A stretch of DNA of 34,431 nt from an uncultured bacterium (GTDB taxonomy: Bacteria; Hydrogenedentota; Hydrogenedentia; Hydrogenedentales; GCA-2746185), in NCBI GenBank assembly GCA_938082445.1, contig CALLLL010000319.1, positions 1-34,431 of the forward strand, read 5' to 3'. This document shows, one piece after another, positions 10,029 through 19,947 of the stretch. A model generated the notes under the pieces. The model searched no databases. It was given only the letters and a program-made list of their open reading frames with translations, and had not been told where the DNA came from. A program made the translations under genes and the position numbers. Positions within the stretch are counted from its first letter, which is position 1, and each line of letters starts with the position of its first letter.

Positions 10029-12047
10029 CTAGTTGTTTGCCGCGATTTCGGTATCAGTTACTTCCACGACCTTGCGAACACCTACAACTTGGTTGAGTAC
10101 GACTTTAACACGTTCAACTCGATCGCGATCGGTTGTGAGAAATCTGAAATCAAAGGTACTTTCACTTTGATGATTGTCTATAAACGTTGCTTCCATAATG
10201 TCGATATTGATGGGTTTCATAACGGTTGTCATATCGATTAAGGCGTTGGGTCGTGAACCGATCATAACTTTTAAACGGGCTTCAATGAGCGCCATGCCTT
10301 CCCATGAGGCTGCGACCATGCGCTCGGTATGGCGGCCGGTTTTCCCCAGCAATTTACAATCAGGTTTATGTACTGTGATGCCTTGACGTTTGGTGATATA
10401 CCCAATAACGGGGTCGCCTTGTTGAGGGTTGCAACACTTGGCAAAACTCACTTCCATGTCGCGCTGTCCCTCAATTAAAATTGCCTTACTCCGCGAATGG
10501 GGTGAAGTTTCTTTAACGGGAGCTTTGGTCTGTTTGGCTTTACGGATTTGTTGAGTAGCTACCGCGCGTGATTCGCCAGGGCCTACATCTGGCATTTCAT
10601 CCATGTTGCGTAATCGTTGGCGAATGCGGGTGCGTGCACGACCCGTTACGACAATGTCGAGCCAATCACTGTGGGGTGTTTGGTGACGTGCGGTTAATAC
10701 TTCCACGACATCGCTTTGTTGGAGGTGATAACGTAAAGGCACCATATTGCCATTGACTTTTGCGCCAACACAATGGTCTCCAATGTCTGAGTGAATGGAA
10801 TATGCAAAGTCAAGAGGCGTTGCGCCTTCTGGTAGTTCAATCACTTCGCCTTTAGGTGTATTGACATAAATGGCGGTTGTACTCACCTCCCGGCGAAGGC
10901 TATCGAACAGCTCTTCGGGAGCATGGGTATCTTTCAACCAATCGTACATCTGGCGGAGCCAAGTTAATTGTGATTCAGCTTTGGTATCGACTTTTTCCGA
11001 TCCATCCTTATATTTCCAGTGAGCTGCAATGCCTTCGCGGGAAGCACGGTCCATTTCTTCCGTTCGAATTTGTACTTCAATGGGGCGGCCACCTTCCAGC
11101 ATAACTGTGGTGTGAATGGATTGATACATGTTGGGTTTGGGGGCGGCAATATAGTCTTTAAATCGTCCGCCCTGTGGGGGCCAAGCGTGATGAATAACGC
11201 CCAGTGCGTTATAGCAACCGCTAACGGTTTGAGTGATGATACGAACGGCCAATAGATCCAGGACCTCGTCATAGGTCTTGCCCTGTTTAATCATTTTTTG
11301 GTAAATGCTATACAAGTGCTTTGGACGCCCAAATACGCGGGCATTTACTTCGGCTTCTTGTAAACGCTCTTCAATGAAAGCCATTTGCTCATTTAAAAGT
11401 ACTTCGCGTTCACGGCGTTTCATGGCCACATGCTGGGCGATTTTTTTATATTCTTCAGGCTTTAAGTGGTGGAAAGCGTGGTCTTCCAATTCCCACTGCC
11501 AATGCGAAAGACTCAAGCGATTGGCCATAGGCACATAGATGTCCAAGGTCTCTTGGCAAATACGCCTAATTTTTTTCTCGGGCAGGTGCTCAATGGTACG
11601 CAAGTTGTGGAGTCGGTCAGCAAGTTTAATCAAGATGACCCGGATATCTTTCGCGGTTGCCACAAGCATCTTGCGCAAGTTGGCTGCTTGTTTTTCTTCT
11701 CGGGTAGGCTCCACATCGGCTAGATGCAATCCGCCGATCTTCGTCACGCCGTCTACAAGATTGGCAATGTCCTCGCCAAATTCATCTTTGAGTTCATCGT
11801 AGGTAACCGAAGTATCTTCCAAAACATCATGCAATAGACTGGCAGAGATGGTTTTTGCATCCATTCCCAAGCGGGCGACATTGGCTGCTACCCCGAGGCA
11901 ATGGGTGATGTATGGCTCCTGAGATAGGCGCATTTGGCCTTGGTGGGCTTTATCGGCCACTCGATATGCCCGGCGAATGAGGTCCTCATCTACATCTGGA
12001 TGAGTCTTTTTAACTATTTTTAATAAGCGTGTAAACTCGGTGCGCAT
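10029..12047 (-). CDS. rel: Bifunctional RelA/SpoT-type (p)ppGpp synthetase/hydrolase
   Basis: This enzyme makes and degrades the alarmone (p)ppGpp in the stringent response. From the chosen start it has 672 residues. The HD hydrolase domain contains LLHDVLED at about 71-78, with the HD pair intact. The synthetase domain has GRPKHLYSIYQKM and the RFKDYIA motif at about 295-301; the RxKD form is the one found in bifunctional enzymes, as opposed to the ExDD form of synthetase-only RelA. A TGS domain (about 390-450), a cysteine-containing segment with AKCCNPQQGD, and a C-terminal ACT domain follow. The ATG at 12047 has AGGA eight bases upstream; an in-frame ATG at 12110 lacks one and adds 21 unremarkable residues. 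It is cotranscribed with uvrB. Confidence 0.95.
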   Translation of the reverse strand: MRTEFTRLLKIVKKTHPDVDEDLIRRAYRVADKAHQGQMRLSQEPYITHCLGVAANVARLGMDAKTISASLLHDVLEDTSVTYDELKDEFGEDIANLVDGVTKIGGLHLADVEPTREEKQAANLRKMLVATAKDIRVILIKLADRLHNLRTIEHLPEKKIRRICQETLDIYVPMANRLSLSHWQWELEDHAFHHLKPEEYKKIAQHVAMKRREREVLLNEQMAFIEERLQEAEVNARVFGRPKHLYSIYQKMIKQGKTYDEVLDLLAVRIITQTVSGCYNALGVIHHAWPPQGGRFKDYIAAPKPNMYQSIHTTVMLEGGRPIEVQIRTEEMDRASREGIAAHWKYKDGSEKVDTKAESQLTWLRQMYDWLKDTHAPEELFDSLRREVSTTAIYVNTPKGEVIELPEGATPLDFAYSIHSDIGDHCVGAKVNGNMVPLRYHLQQSDVVEVLTARHQTPHSDWLDIVVTGRARTRIRQRLRNMDEMPDVGPGESRAVATQQIRKAKQTKAPVKETSPHSRSKAILIEGQRDMEVSFAKCCNPQQGDPVIGYITKRQGITVHKPDCKLLGKTGRHTERMVAASWEGMALIEARLKVMIGSRPNALIDMTTVMKPINIDIMEATFIDNHQSESTFDFRFLTTDRDRVERVKVVLNQVVGVRKVVEVTDTEIAANN

Positions 12048-12205
12048 GGTCCATTCCTGAAAAAACTGGATTTGTTCTCTAGTATATACTATTGAATCGG
12101 GAGACGGCATTTTTATGTCTGTGAAAGATCATTGGAGAGGCTTTACATGGGCCGTGGTGAATGTCACAATACAGGTTGGATGTGTATTACAAGGAAAAAG
12201 TTCTT

Positions 12206-15200
12206 ATGAAGATTTCAATGGCGAAATGGATATGCTTGGGCTGGTTATTGGCCTTGGGCCTTGGTGTTACAGCCAATGCTCAAGAGGCTGCTAATCGCGA
12301 TAAAGAGACTTATGTGAAAGCTGTGACTCGCGGCGCAGGATTGATGCCTTGGCAACAGGAAGGTGTTTCAGAAAAGGAGCAAGCTTTTCGGGCAAAGATT
12401 GAAGCGCGAAAGACGGCCATGCTCGAAAAAGCAGAGGTTACACATCCTGCGATGATTAGCCCTGAAATGCTCGCTCGCGCTAAAGCCAATATCGCTGAAC
12501 ATAAATGGGCTCAGGGCTGGGTGGCGAATCAACTTTCGACTGCTGACTATATTGTTGCTCAGCCAAAAGGGTGGATTGAGCAGATGATTCCACGCGAAAC
12601 CGCTGCGCATGCCTATGGCTTTACTTGTCCCAAATGTGTTGGCGATAAAAGTCAGGAAGCGGTGGGGCATTCCCTTGCTCGATGGAGTTATAAGAATCCT
12701 GAATCGATTGTGTGTGGAGCGTGTGGTCAAACGTATCCTGACGCGGCCTATCCAGAAACGCAGGAATTGAACTTGCCTCGGCGCGGTGAGACGATCACTT
12801 ATTATCAAAATGATGCCCAGCGCGCCAACCCGGAGGATCGCAGTGGGAAACTGGCATGGCATTGGGTGGGTTATCCGATGAATGTGAGTTTTAGTGGCAT
12901 CATTCGGGAGCGCAAGATTGGGTTTATGCGAAGCGCAGCTAAATCATTGGCTTTTGCATATCTATTTACGGAGGATCCCAAATATGCTGTAGCCGCGCGG
13001 GATGTATTGGTCCGTTATGCGGAGTGTTATCGAGACTGGGCTTATCATGACTATTGGGATGGTTTCGCGGACTGTGATCCCCTGTATGCCGCCTGGCACG
13101 ATACGTCGCTGCCCATAGAATGGAAACGGCATTTGAGCGAAAACGCGTATAAGAAAGACTCTTTAGATAAAGCGCGTATGATGCAAAATTATTGGGGTGC
13201 TGGTCGGGTGCACCCGAGCACGGATGGTGTATCGGGTCTGTCACATTTCGCGATGGCCTATGATCTTACTGCCGATGCCGTAGATGCCCAAGGGGAACGT
13301 ATTTGGGATGAAGTCAGCGATACCAAAGTGAAACGCGATTTATTGCTGGAATACATCATGGGCGCAGAGCCGTATGTCGGTGGTGCAGGTGAGGCCAATA
13401 ATGAAAACAATAAAGCCCCGCGCATTTACAATGCGATGGGGGCGATTGGGAAAACCTTGGGTATCCCTGAATATATCGATACAGCCTTGCGCGGATACGA
13501 AACGGTGCGTGACGCCTCATTTTTGTATGATGGATTTAGTACTGAGAGTCCCTCCTACACCAATATGTATCTTTCGCAATTGTTGATAGTGCCGGAGATG
13601 TTGCATGGCTATGAGTGGCCTGCGCATTTTATCAAGCGCAGTGGAAAAGTTGATTTGTATTCATCCGATACTCAACTGCGTATGATGTATCGATCGGTAC
13701 TCGACACTTTATTCCCTAGTGCGCATTATCTCACCTTGAGTGATACGCGCAGTTCCAGTAAACCCAGTCTTCACATTATGCAGATGGGATTAAAACGGTA
13801 CCCCGAATATTATGGCGGCGTGTTGCCATCCATCCATTCCAGTTCCACCAGTGAATACGCACTCTTTAATTTGAGTACCGAGGAGATTACCCGAGACACA
13901 GGATTAAAGACCGAAGAACTGTATTATCCTGCCTGGCAGACGGGCTTATTGCGCAATGGTTCGGGATCGAATTCATCGGTTTTGGCGTTGACATTAAATC
14001 CACAAGGTGGCCATCGCCATTATGACAACTTGAGTGTGTTGTATACCGATGGCTCTGATAACATCCTAGGTGATCATGGCTATGTGGGTGATATGCCAGT
14101 GAATAAATGGATCAAAAGCACCTTAAGCCACAATCTGGTTGTGGTGGACGGTAAAGGCCAGGAATTCAGCGGACGTAAACCCGAGCTGGACATCATGGCG
14201 ACCTCGCCAATGGCTTCTGTCATAGAAGCGCACTCAACGGCCTATGCGCAGTGCGATGACTATCGTCGTCGCATGGTGCTTGTGAAAATTGATGAGCACG
14301 ACAGTTTTGCCATCGACTTTTTTAAAGTCAGTGGGGGCGAAGAGCATCGCTATCGCGTGTACAGTGATCTTGCTTCGAGCGATGTGAAAGAAGGGCGGAT
14401 TGAATTTTCCGGCATCGCGTTACCCGAAGAACCGCCCTTGCCTCAAGTTGGATCTAGTCTTGATATGAAGGATATTTACGGCTTGCGCGATGTGCGTGGT
14501 GTGGATACCGACGCTGATTCGTGGCAAGCGCAATGGATTGAAGAAGACCGTAGCTACCGTTTATGGATGGCTTCCTCTAGCGAACGCGTTGAGGCTTCGA
14601 ACGGTCCCGGACAGCGTGATCTCAAAGAAAGCGGGCGTCGTGTACGTTATGTAGATGTTATTCGTAGCGGCAACAATGTACAAAGCCATTTTGCTGCGGT
14701 CCATGAACCCAGTGTTGAGGGAGCCGTAATTGATTCAGTTAAACGCATTGCTTTGCCTTCGGCTGGGCCCGATGCCATCGGCCTAGAAATTCAGCGAGGT
14801 CTCGACACCTACTACGTGCTAAACAATGTTGAGCGTCGTACTCCTATTGGTCCGGTCGCTTTTGAAGGGACATTCGCTATTGTGCGCATCGCGACCAATG
14901 GCTCTGCTGAATATTTCACGGTCGGCGCCGATTACTTAGCCATCCACGGCAAACCTGTACACAAAAACCAACGTGTTTGGAAGGGTAAGCTCATACGGTT
15001 GAGTGAAACCCAGGCAAAGGTCGACACTCCACAGCCGGGTGATTGGGCAATGCCCGGTACCGAAGTAAACAGCTACGCCCGTATCCGCACCGACCAAGGT
15101 TGGACCGGATTTCCTGTAGCTGCGGTAGAAGATGGGGTGTTAAGTATAAAGCGTTTCCCATTGCCTGAAGATGTACACGAGATGGAATATCATGCGGTGC

Positions 15201-15217
15201 GGTATGGAAAGAAATAA
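12206..15217 (+). CDS. Exported heparinase II/III-family polysaccharide lyase-like protein
   Basis: Members of this fold cleave uronate-containing polysaccharides such as heparan sulfate or alginate by beta-elimination. The 1003-residue precursor has a clear signal peptide ending near TANAQE. A CPKC (141-144) and CGAC (170-173) pair forms a zinc-ribbon-like insert in the N-terminal part. A long alpha-helical toroid region follows to about 540. The heparinase II/III beta domain then shows GGHRHYDNLSVLY (His603, His605) and LSHNLVVVDG (His642). I chose the ATG at 12206 because AAGGAAAAAG precedes it and the signal peptide begins there; the longer frame from 12161 adds 15 residues in front. It is the first gene of a three-gene plus-strand operon. 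The substrate is unknown, and no PL family number can be assigned by eye. Confidence 0.87.
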   Translation: MKISMAKWICLGWLLALGLGVTANAQEAANRDKETYVKAVTRGAGLMPWQQEGVSEKEQAFRAKIEARKTAMLEKAEVTHPAMISPEMLARAKANIAEHKWAQGWVANQLSTADYIVAQPKGWIEQMIPRETAAHAYGFTCPKCVGDKSQEAVGHSLARWSYKNPESIVCGACGQTYPDAAYPETQELNLPRRGETITYYQNDAQRANPEDRSGKLAWHWVGYPMNVSFSGIIRERKIGFMRSAAKSLAFAYLFTEDPKYAVAARDVLVRYAECYRDWAYHDYWDGFADCDPLYAAWHDTSLPIEWKRHLSENAYKKDSLDKARMMQNYWGAGRVHPSTDGVSGLSHFAMAYDLTADAVDAQGERIWDEVSDTKVKRDLLLEYIMGAEPYVGGAGEANNENNKAPRIYNAMGAIGKTLGIPEYIDTALRGYETVRDASFLYDGFSTESPSYTNMYLSQLLIVPEMLHGYEWPAHFIKRSGKVDLYSSDTQLRMMYRSVLDTLFPSAHYLTLSDTRSSSKPSLHIMQMGLKRYPEYYGGVLPSIHSSSTSEYALFNLSTEEITRDTGLKTEELYYPAWQTGLLRNGSGSNSSVLALTLNPQGGHRHYDNLSVLYTDGSDNILGDHGYVGDMPVNKWIKSTLSHNLVVVDGKGQEFSGRKPELDIMATSPMASVIEAHSTAYAQCDDYRRRMVLVKIDEHDSFAIDFFKVSGGEEHRYRVYSDLASSDVKEGRIEFSGIALPEEPPLPQVGSSLDMKDIYGLRDVRGVDTDADSWQAQWIEEDRSYRLWMASSSERVEASNGPGQRDLKESGRRVRYVDVIRSGNNVQSHFAAVHEPSVEGAVIDSVKRIALPSAGPDAIGLEIQRGLDTYYVLNNVERRTPIGPVAFEGTFAIVRIATNGSAEYFTVGADYLAIHGKPVHKNQRVWKGKLIRLSETQAKVDTPQPGDWAMPGTEVNSYARIRTDQGWTGFPVAAVEDGVLSIKRFPLPEDVHEMEYHAVRYGKK

Positions 15218-15222
15218 TTATA

Positions 15223-15236
15223 AGTTCGCACGAACT
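15223..15236 (+). repeat. Short intercistronic inverted repeat
   Basis: AGTTCG and CGAACT are separated by two bases in the 39-base gap between the lyase-like and phosphoesterase genes, just upstream of AAGGAG. It is too short and lacks a T run to be a terminator; it could be an RNA processing or stability hairpin. Confidence 0.3.
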
Positions 15237-15256
15237 ATATCTAAGGAGTTTTTTTA

Positions 15257-16132
15257 ATGAAAAAATTTATTATTGGATTGATGGTTGCTTTTTCAACTTC
15301 TGCTTTCGCAGCACCCTTTACTATCGGCGTGATCGCCGATTGCCAGTATTGTGATGCGGATACGGCTGGAGCGCGGCAGTATCGCAATTCGCCGGCTAAG
15401 CTGCAGGCCTGTGTGGAAGACTTGAACACGAAAGACCTGGAGTTTACGGTACATCTGGGCGATTTCATTGATAAAGACTGGGAAAGCTTCGATGTGGTCG
15501 GTCCAATATTGGCCAAGCTCAAGCATCCATCCCATCATGTCCTTGGTAATCATGATTACTCGGTAGCGGACGATAAGAAAAAACACGTGCATACGAAGAT
15601 GGGGCTCAAAACACGTTATTATGATTTCACGGTGAAAGGCTGGCGCTTCGTCGCATTGGATGGCAACGATGTGAGTTTTCATGGCTATCCCAAGGGCAGT
15701 GCTCTTTATCAAGTCGCGGAAAAATATTATGTAGACAACAACATAGAATCGCCCAAATGGAACGGGGCCGTCGGTAAAGGTCAAATGAAATGGCTAGAGC
15801 ATGTTTTGGCCGATGCTACGAAAAAAGGTCAGTCGGTTGTGCTTATGGCGCACTTTCCTATCTACCCGGAAAATACACACAATTTGTGGAATGCCGAAGA
15901 AATCGTGGCTTTGATTGATGCAAACGATTGTGTGAAAGCCTACTTCAATGGTCACAATCATGCTGGGAACTACGGGGAAAAAAATGGTGTGCATTATATA
16001 ACTTTTAAGGGCATGGTCGATACCGCCGAAAGTGCTTACTCGACAGTCGAAGTCACGGACACCGAACTGCGTATTACGGGCTACGGTCGTCAAGATGATA
16101 AAACGTTAACCATTCGAAAATCTGGAGAATAG
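15257..16132 (+). CDS. Exported calcineurin-like phosphoesterase, ADPRibase-Mn-like
   Basis: The 291-residue protein has a signal peptide (MKKFIIGLMV..., cleavage near AFA-AP at residue 19) followed by a compact metallophosphoesterase domain. The metal motifs are ADCQYCDAD near residue 27, GDF at 68-70, GNHD at 97-100, AHFP at 188-191 and GHNH at 222-225. The ADxQYxD form and overall size resemble the Mn-dependent ADP-ribose/CDP-alcohol diphosphatase family, normally an intracellular enzyme; here export is predicted. AAGGAG lies eight bases before the ATG. It sits 39 bases after the lyase gene and three bases before the propeller gene, so it is part of that operon. It may remove phosphate groups from the same glycan or act on nucleotide-sugar debris; the substrate is unproven. 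Confidence 0.85.
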   Translation: MKKFIIGLMVAFSTSAFAAPFTIGVIADCQYCDADTAGARQYRNSPAKLQACVEDLNTKDLEFTVHLGDFIDKDWESFDVVGPILAKLKHPSHHVLGNHDYSVADDKKKHVHTKMGLKTRYYDFTVKGWRFVALDGNDVSFHGYPKGSALYQVAEKYYVDNNIESPKWNGAVGKGQMKWLEHVLADATKKGQSVVLMAHFPIYPENTHNLWNAEEIVALIDANDCVKAYFNGHNHAGNYGEKNGVHYITFKGMVDTAESAYSTVEVTDTELRITGYGRQDDKTLTIRKSGE

Positions 16133-16135
16133 TTC

Positions 16136-18409
16136 ATGAAACGCGCATTACTTGTATATGCATTGGTCTGTGTAAGTGCGTGGACCAATATGGCCGGGGC
16201 CGAAATACAGCCCATCAAAGATACTCCTTTTAGCCAAGAATATCATGAGGCTTATCCGCTCAGTGGTGCAGCCAATGATGTAAAATCAATCGCTGTGGAT
16301 AAGGGTGATCGCGTATGGGTCGCCACAAAAGCTGGATTGTTTTATTTGGACGGTAAAGAGTAGAAAGTCTGTGAAGGCCTTGCTGAAGGGCCTGCCTTTG
16401 ATCTCGAATCGAGTGGCGACACCCTTTGGGTGGGTGCGTGGAATGGGGTCTATGAAATTGGTGGGACCAAGGCTATAAAAGTGCCCAATATTGATGTGCC
16501 CATATCCGCAGTGGATGCCGATGCGCAAGACGTTATCGCACTCGGTCCTGACGGCTCATGGCTACGTCGAAACGATCAATGGATAACAATCGATTTTAAT
16601 TGGTCGAAAAATATTCGTGATGTCACTATTGCCGATGACGGCACCTTATGGGTTGCTACATGGATGGGGCTTTATCGCTTAGACAAAAATGGTCTTCGTC
16701 GCTACTTTGAACCTGAAGATGTGATCTCTGGTGCTATTTATGATATTGGAATTGCACCCGATGGACGAGTATGGGCCGGTAGCTGGGGCGGTATTACTGT
16801 CATGGAAAACGGTGCATGTGTCAATCAGATTGACGCGGAACAAGGCTTACCGAATTGGCAAGTACGCAGCATAACATTCGCGCCCGACGGCACAATGTGG
16901 GCTGGAACTGCACTGGGTGTAGCACGCTATCGCTCAGGGGATTCGGCATGGTCCGCACGCAACAACGGCAGCGATTGGTCGCTTCGGTTCAGTAAGCGTT
17001 GGTTGGTGAGCGACGATGTGCGCGATGTGGCTTTTGATAGTAAAGGAAACGCCTGGGTTGCTACGGCAGGTGGGGTGAGTGCCATTAAACGCCGAATGAT
17101 GACTCTTGAAGATAAAGCTGATCATTACATGGAGATATTGCTTGCTCGGCATGTGCGCGAACCTTGGCTCGTCGAAAAATGTTTATTCCCATCCGAGGAG
17201 GACAACTCCACGTGGATCCAGCCCGATGACGATAACGATGGTGAATATACCAATCTCTATTTGATGATGGAATGTTTGCGCTATGCGGTCACTAAAAATC
17301 CACAGGCCAAAGAAAATGCGATCAAAGCCTATGAAGCCATGGAATTCTTACAAACTGTTACAGGGACGGATGGGTTCTTTGCGCGTTCTGTGGTGCCCGT
17401 GGGTGAAGCACCTATGGCCGATCGTAACCGCGTCTATACCCCTCAAGAAGTTGCTGAACGCCGCATTACCGATCCCCGTTGGAAATATGTAGAAAAACGT
17501 TGGCGTAAATCAGCTGATGGAAAATGGTGGTGGAAAGGCGATACCAGTTCGGATGAATTCAATGGGCACCTTATGGGCTATTACTGGTTTCATAAACTTG
17601 TGGCCGATGAAGAGATGAAAAAACGTGTCGTACAACATATCGACAATATTCTTATGCACGTCATTAATAATGACTATGCGCTCACCGACCCGATTGACGG
17701 GAAGGCCACGTGTTGGGGTGTGTGGACTCCTGAAAAACTTATGAACGATCCAGACTGGGTGGTGGAGGCACCGATCAATACCTTTGAGCTGGTGACGTTT
17801 CTGCGCTTTGGTCATTTCATGACGGGTAAAGAAATTTACAACACTGAATTTGAACGCTTGGTGAAAAAATATGACATCATAAACGCGCACATGAAACGAC
17901 CCCGTGCGCATCGCCGATCCGAAAGAAGTCATATTGACGACGGTATGATCACCGAGATGGGGCAGTTGCTTATGGATACCGAACCCAATGACGAGTATAA
18001 AAAGATTTATATGGAAGGCATCACCTGGGCTTATCGCATGGTCGAAAATGATCAGAACCCTTGGTTTAACTTTGGCTACGGCATGCTCGGTGGCCAAAAC
18101 TTTCACCTCGAAGATAGCGTCGAATTCCTGCGCGATCATCCGCTCGATCTCCGCCAATGGGAACTCGATAGTTCCAAGCGCGACGACGTGAAGCTGGTGC
18201 GCACACCTATGCAAGACCCCTTACAAATCGATCGCATGTTGCCTGCTAGCGAGCGCGGCATCATGCGGTGGGATAAGAATCCCTGGGACTACATTTCCGG
18301 GGATTATGGGCGTACTGGCCGTAGTGAAAGCTCCGGTGTGGCGTGGTTATTGCCCTACTGGATGGGACGTTATGCTGGATATATCTCAGCACCTGAGAGT
18401 GAGCACTAG
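16136..18409 (+). pseudogene. Beta-propeller/alpha-toroid exported protein interrupted by amber codon
   Basis: One 758-codon frame runs from the ATG at 16136 to the TAG at 18407 but contains TAG at 16361-16363 (codon 76). The upstream piece has a signal peptide ending near AGAE and the first propeller blade (VWVATKAGLFYLDGKE). Directly after the stop the frame continues KVCEGLAEG, then further blades (LWVGAWNGVYEI, LWVATWMGLYRL, VWAGSWGGITVM, MWAGTALGVARY, AWVATAGGVSAI) to about residue 330, then an alpha-helical, tryptophan-rich C-terminal domain. Propellers of this type often have a tryptophan after DGK, so a TGG-to-TAG change fits. The later piece (ATG at 16430) would lack a signal peptide. 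The C-terminal domain looks like an alpha/alpha toroid and could be a glycan hydrolase; that is a guess. Sequencing error is possible. Confidence 0.75.
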
Positions 18410-18412
18410 TCT

Positions 18413-19927
18413 CTATTCCGCATTCGCCTTAGCCGCTCGGTCGCGCCAGAAGTCCAGTGCATTGCGTTGGTATTGAAGCACTTCCTTGCGCTCGGCGGAA
18501 TCGTTGATGGCTATGCGGCTGATGCGTTCTTCCACCCAGTCTGCAAAGAAGGTCGCGTCCTTTTTACTGACGCGGTGTGTCTCGTCCCCAATTTCTACAT
18601 AGTAAGGTGCAGTGGAAGCGAAGCGGAAAGTGTTGTCTACATCCGCGCGCACACGAATCAAGAACCATCCGCTCTCTTTGAATTCTACATATCCTAGCTG
18701 GGTGAGTGGTTGTGCTTCTGCGGTGCGGATGATTTCGCCATTGTGTATGATTTCTACTTGGCCAAGGGGATCGAAACTATCCAACTCTACTTCTAGATCT
18801 ATTTCCAACGGATCGCCAGAACTTTTAAACACATGCCCTGGTAAACGTGAGTTGGCTTTGGCACGTAAGAGGGGACCGTTGGTTACGAAGCTGCGCCCCG
18901 CACGTAGCCCCTCCCACCATGCGTCATACCTAAGGGGCTCATCCAGGTGCACATACACCCGGTTATAACCCACGGGGTTGGGTAACACACCTGAGGCACT
19001 TCCAGCCGAAGGCGGGATGCGCAGGCCTGTATTGAGAATGCGGTAATACAAGTCCTGACTGTAAAACCCATTGCCCAGCGGCGAAGGATATTTACCGGTA
19101 TGCCGTGCATAGCCCCAGGCTTCGTTATCGAGCATACGGCTATGGCACACATGATTATTTAAGATGCCAATGGAATCGCCAATGCCTAAAGCGAGCATCG
19201 TTGGCACATCCCACCAAAACGGTTTTTCGATGTCCAGCCATAAATTCTTTTCCTGAGTAGCCGCTTCAGCGGTGTTGAAATATGGCGATGGGAATTCTTT
19301 TTGATCATCGATAATGTCGATGGGTTTATTCATATTGTGGTATAGGATCGCACCGAAGTTGCGTTCATCTTCTCCGCCGAGGAGATGGATAAATCGATTT
19401 CCGTCAAAGGATACGAGAGGGTTTTTGGGGAGCTCTTTGCCCTGCCAAAGGTTTCGTTGGTTCCACCAAGTTATAATGGGCCCGACATGCAGATCGCCTG
19501 CACGCATCAAGAGCTCAGCATGTTCCACTGGTCGATGAATGTGGAGCTCACCGCTCCACCAGCCTTCGGCTTTGAGATCGGTAATTCGCGTGAGTATTGC
19601 TGAGACTGATTGGTGAGAATCTTCTTTAATGGTGATTGTGCCGGAAGTGCGGGTGAATTCTGGACTGCGCTCAAGGCTGAAGGAGTAGGTGTCGTCAGGC
19701 AATGTTATTGTGGCTTGACCATCAAACACGATATGGTCATCGTGATAGGGATAGTCCGTTTGTTCTTTTAGAAACTTGGGTTGAGTGTCGTTGCTATGAC
19801 GTAAATGCACACGCGCCGGCATCGGATTGCCTGATGCGTCCTTTACGATAAAGGTTGCGGTGCCCGCCCATGAGGTGACAGAAAGAAAAACAGTCAGACA
19901 GAATGATGTGAATAAAGTATAGTGCAC
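18413..19927 (-). CDS. Exported CehA/McbA-like (PHP-superfamily) protein
   Basis: The 504-residue protein has a signal peptide (cleavage near SWA-GTA at about 21) and an N-terminal beta-sandwich, carboxypeptidase-regulatory-like segment (about 23-110). A hydrolase-like domain follows, starting at GELHIHRP (126-133), which matches the GDLHxH metal motif of CehA/McbA proteins. The usual downstream TDHN-type motif is not seen: the equivalent place reads ITWWNQRN. GGEDE and LNNHVCHSRM supply possible further ligands. The start is GTG with AAGGAGA upstream. It is the last gene of the minus-strand operon, 20 bases after the sulfatase, and its stop is three bases from the stop of the convergent propeller gene. 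The reaction is unknown; it may be a divergent or inactive member. Confidence 0.75.
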   Translation of the reverse strand: MHYTLFTSFCLTVFLSVTSWAGTATFIVKDASGNPMPARVHLRHSNDTQPKFLKEQTDYPYHDDHIVFDGQATITLPDDTYSFSLERSPEFTRTSGTITIKEDSHQSVSAILTRITDLKAEGWWSGELHIHRPVEHAELLMRAGDLHVGPIITWWNQRNLWQGKELPKNPLVSFDGNRFIHLLGGEDERNFGAILYHNMNKPIDIIDDQKEFPSPYFNTAEAATQEKNLWLDIEKPFWWDVPTMLALGIGDSIGILNNHVCHSRMLDNEAWGYARHTGKYPSPLGNGFYSQDLYYRILNTGLRIPPSAGSASGVLPNPVGYNRVYVHLDEPLRYDAWWEGLRAGRSFVTNGPLLRAKANSRLPGHVFKSSGDPLEIDLEVELDSFDPLGQVEIIHNGEIIRTAEAQPLTQLGYVEFKESGWFLIRVRADVDNTFRFASTAPYYVEIGDETHRVSKKDATFFADWVEERISRIAINDSAERKEVLQYQRNALDFWRDRAAKANAE

Positions 19928-19947
19928 AATGAGTCTCCTTCTGAGTA

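Noticed and set aside
12368-12862. Open frame of 164 codons opposite the lyase-like gene
   Set aside because: It is antisense to a gene with signal peptide and family motifs, and has no ribosome site or domain of its own.
16361-16363. TAG read as a recoded sense codon genome-wide
   Set aside because: Many genes in the window use TAG as their normal final stop, including uvrB, rel, maf and the two genes meeting at 24145-24148.
17510-18214. Long open frame of 234 codons on the minus strand
   Set aside because: It lies wholly inside the toroid part of the plus-strand gene, has no recognisable domain or start signal, and its composition fits an antisense shadow.
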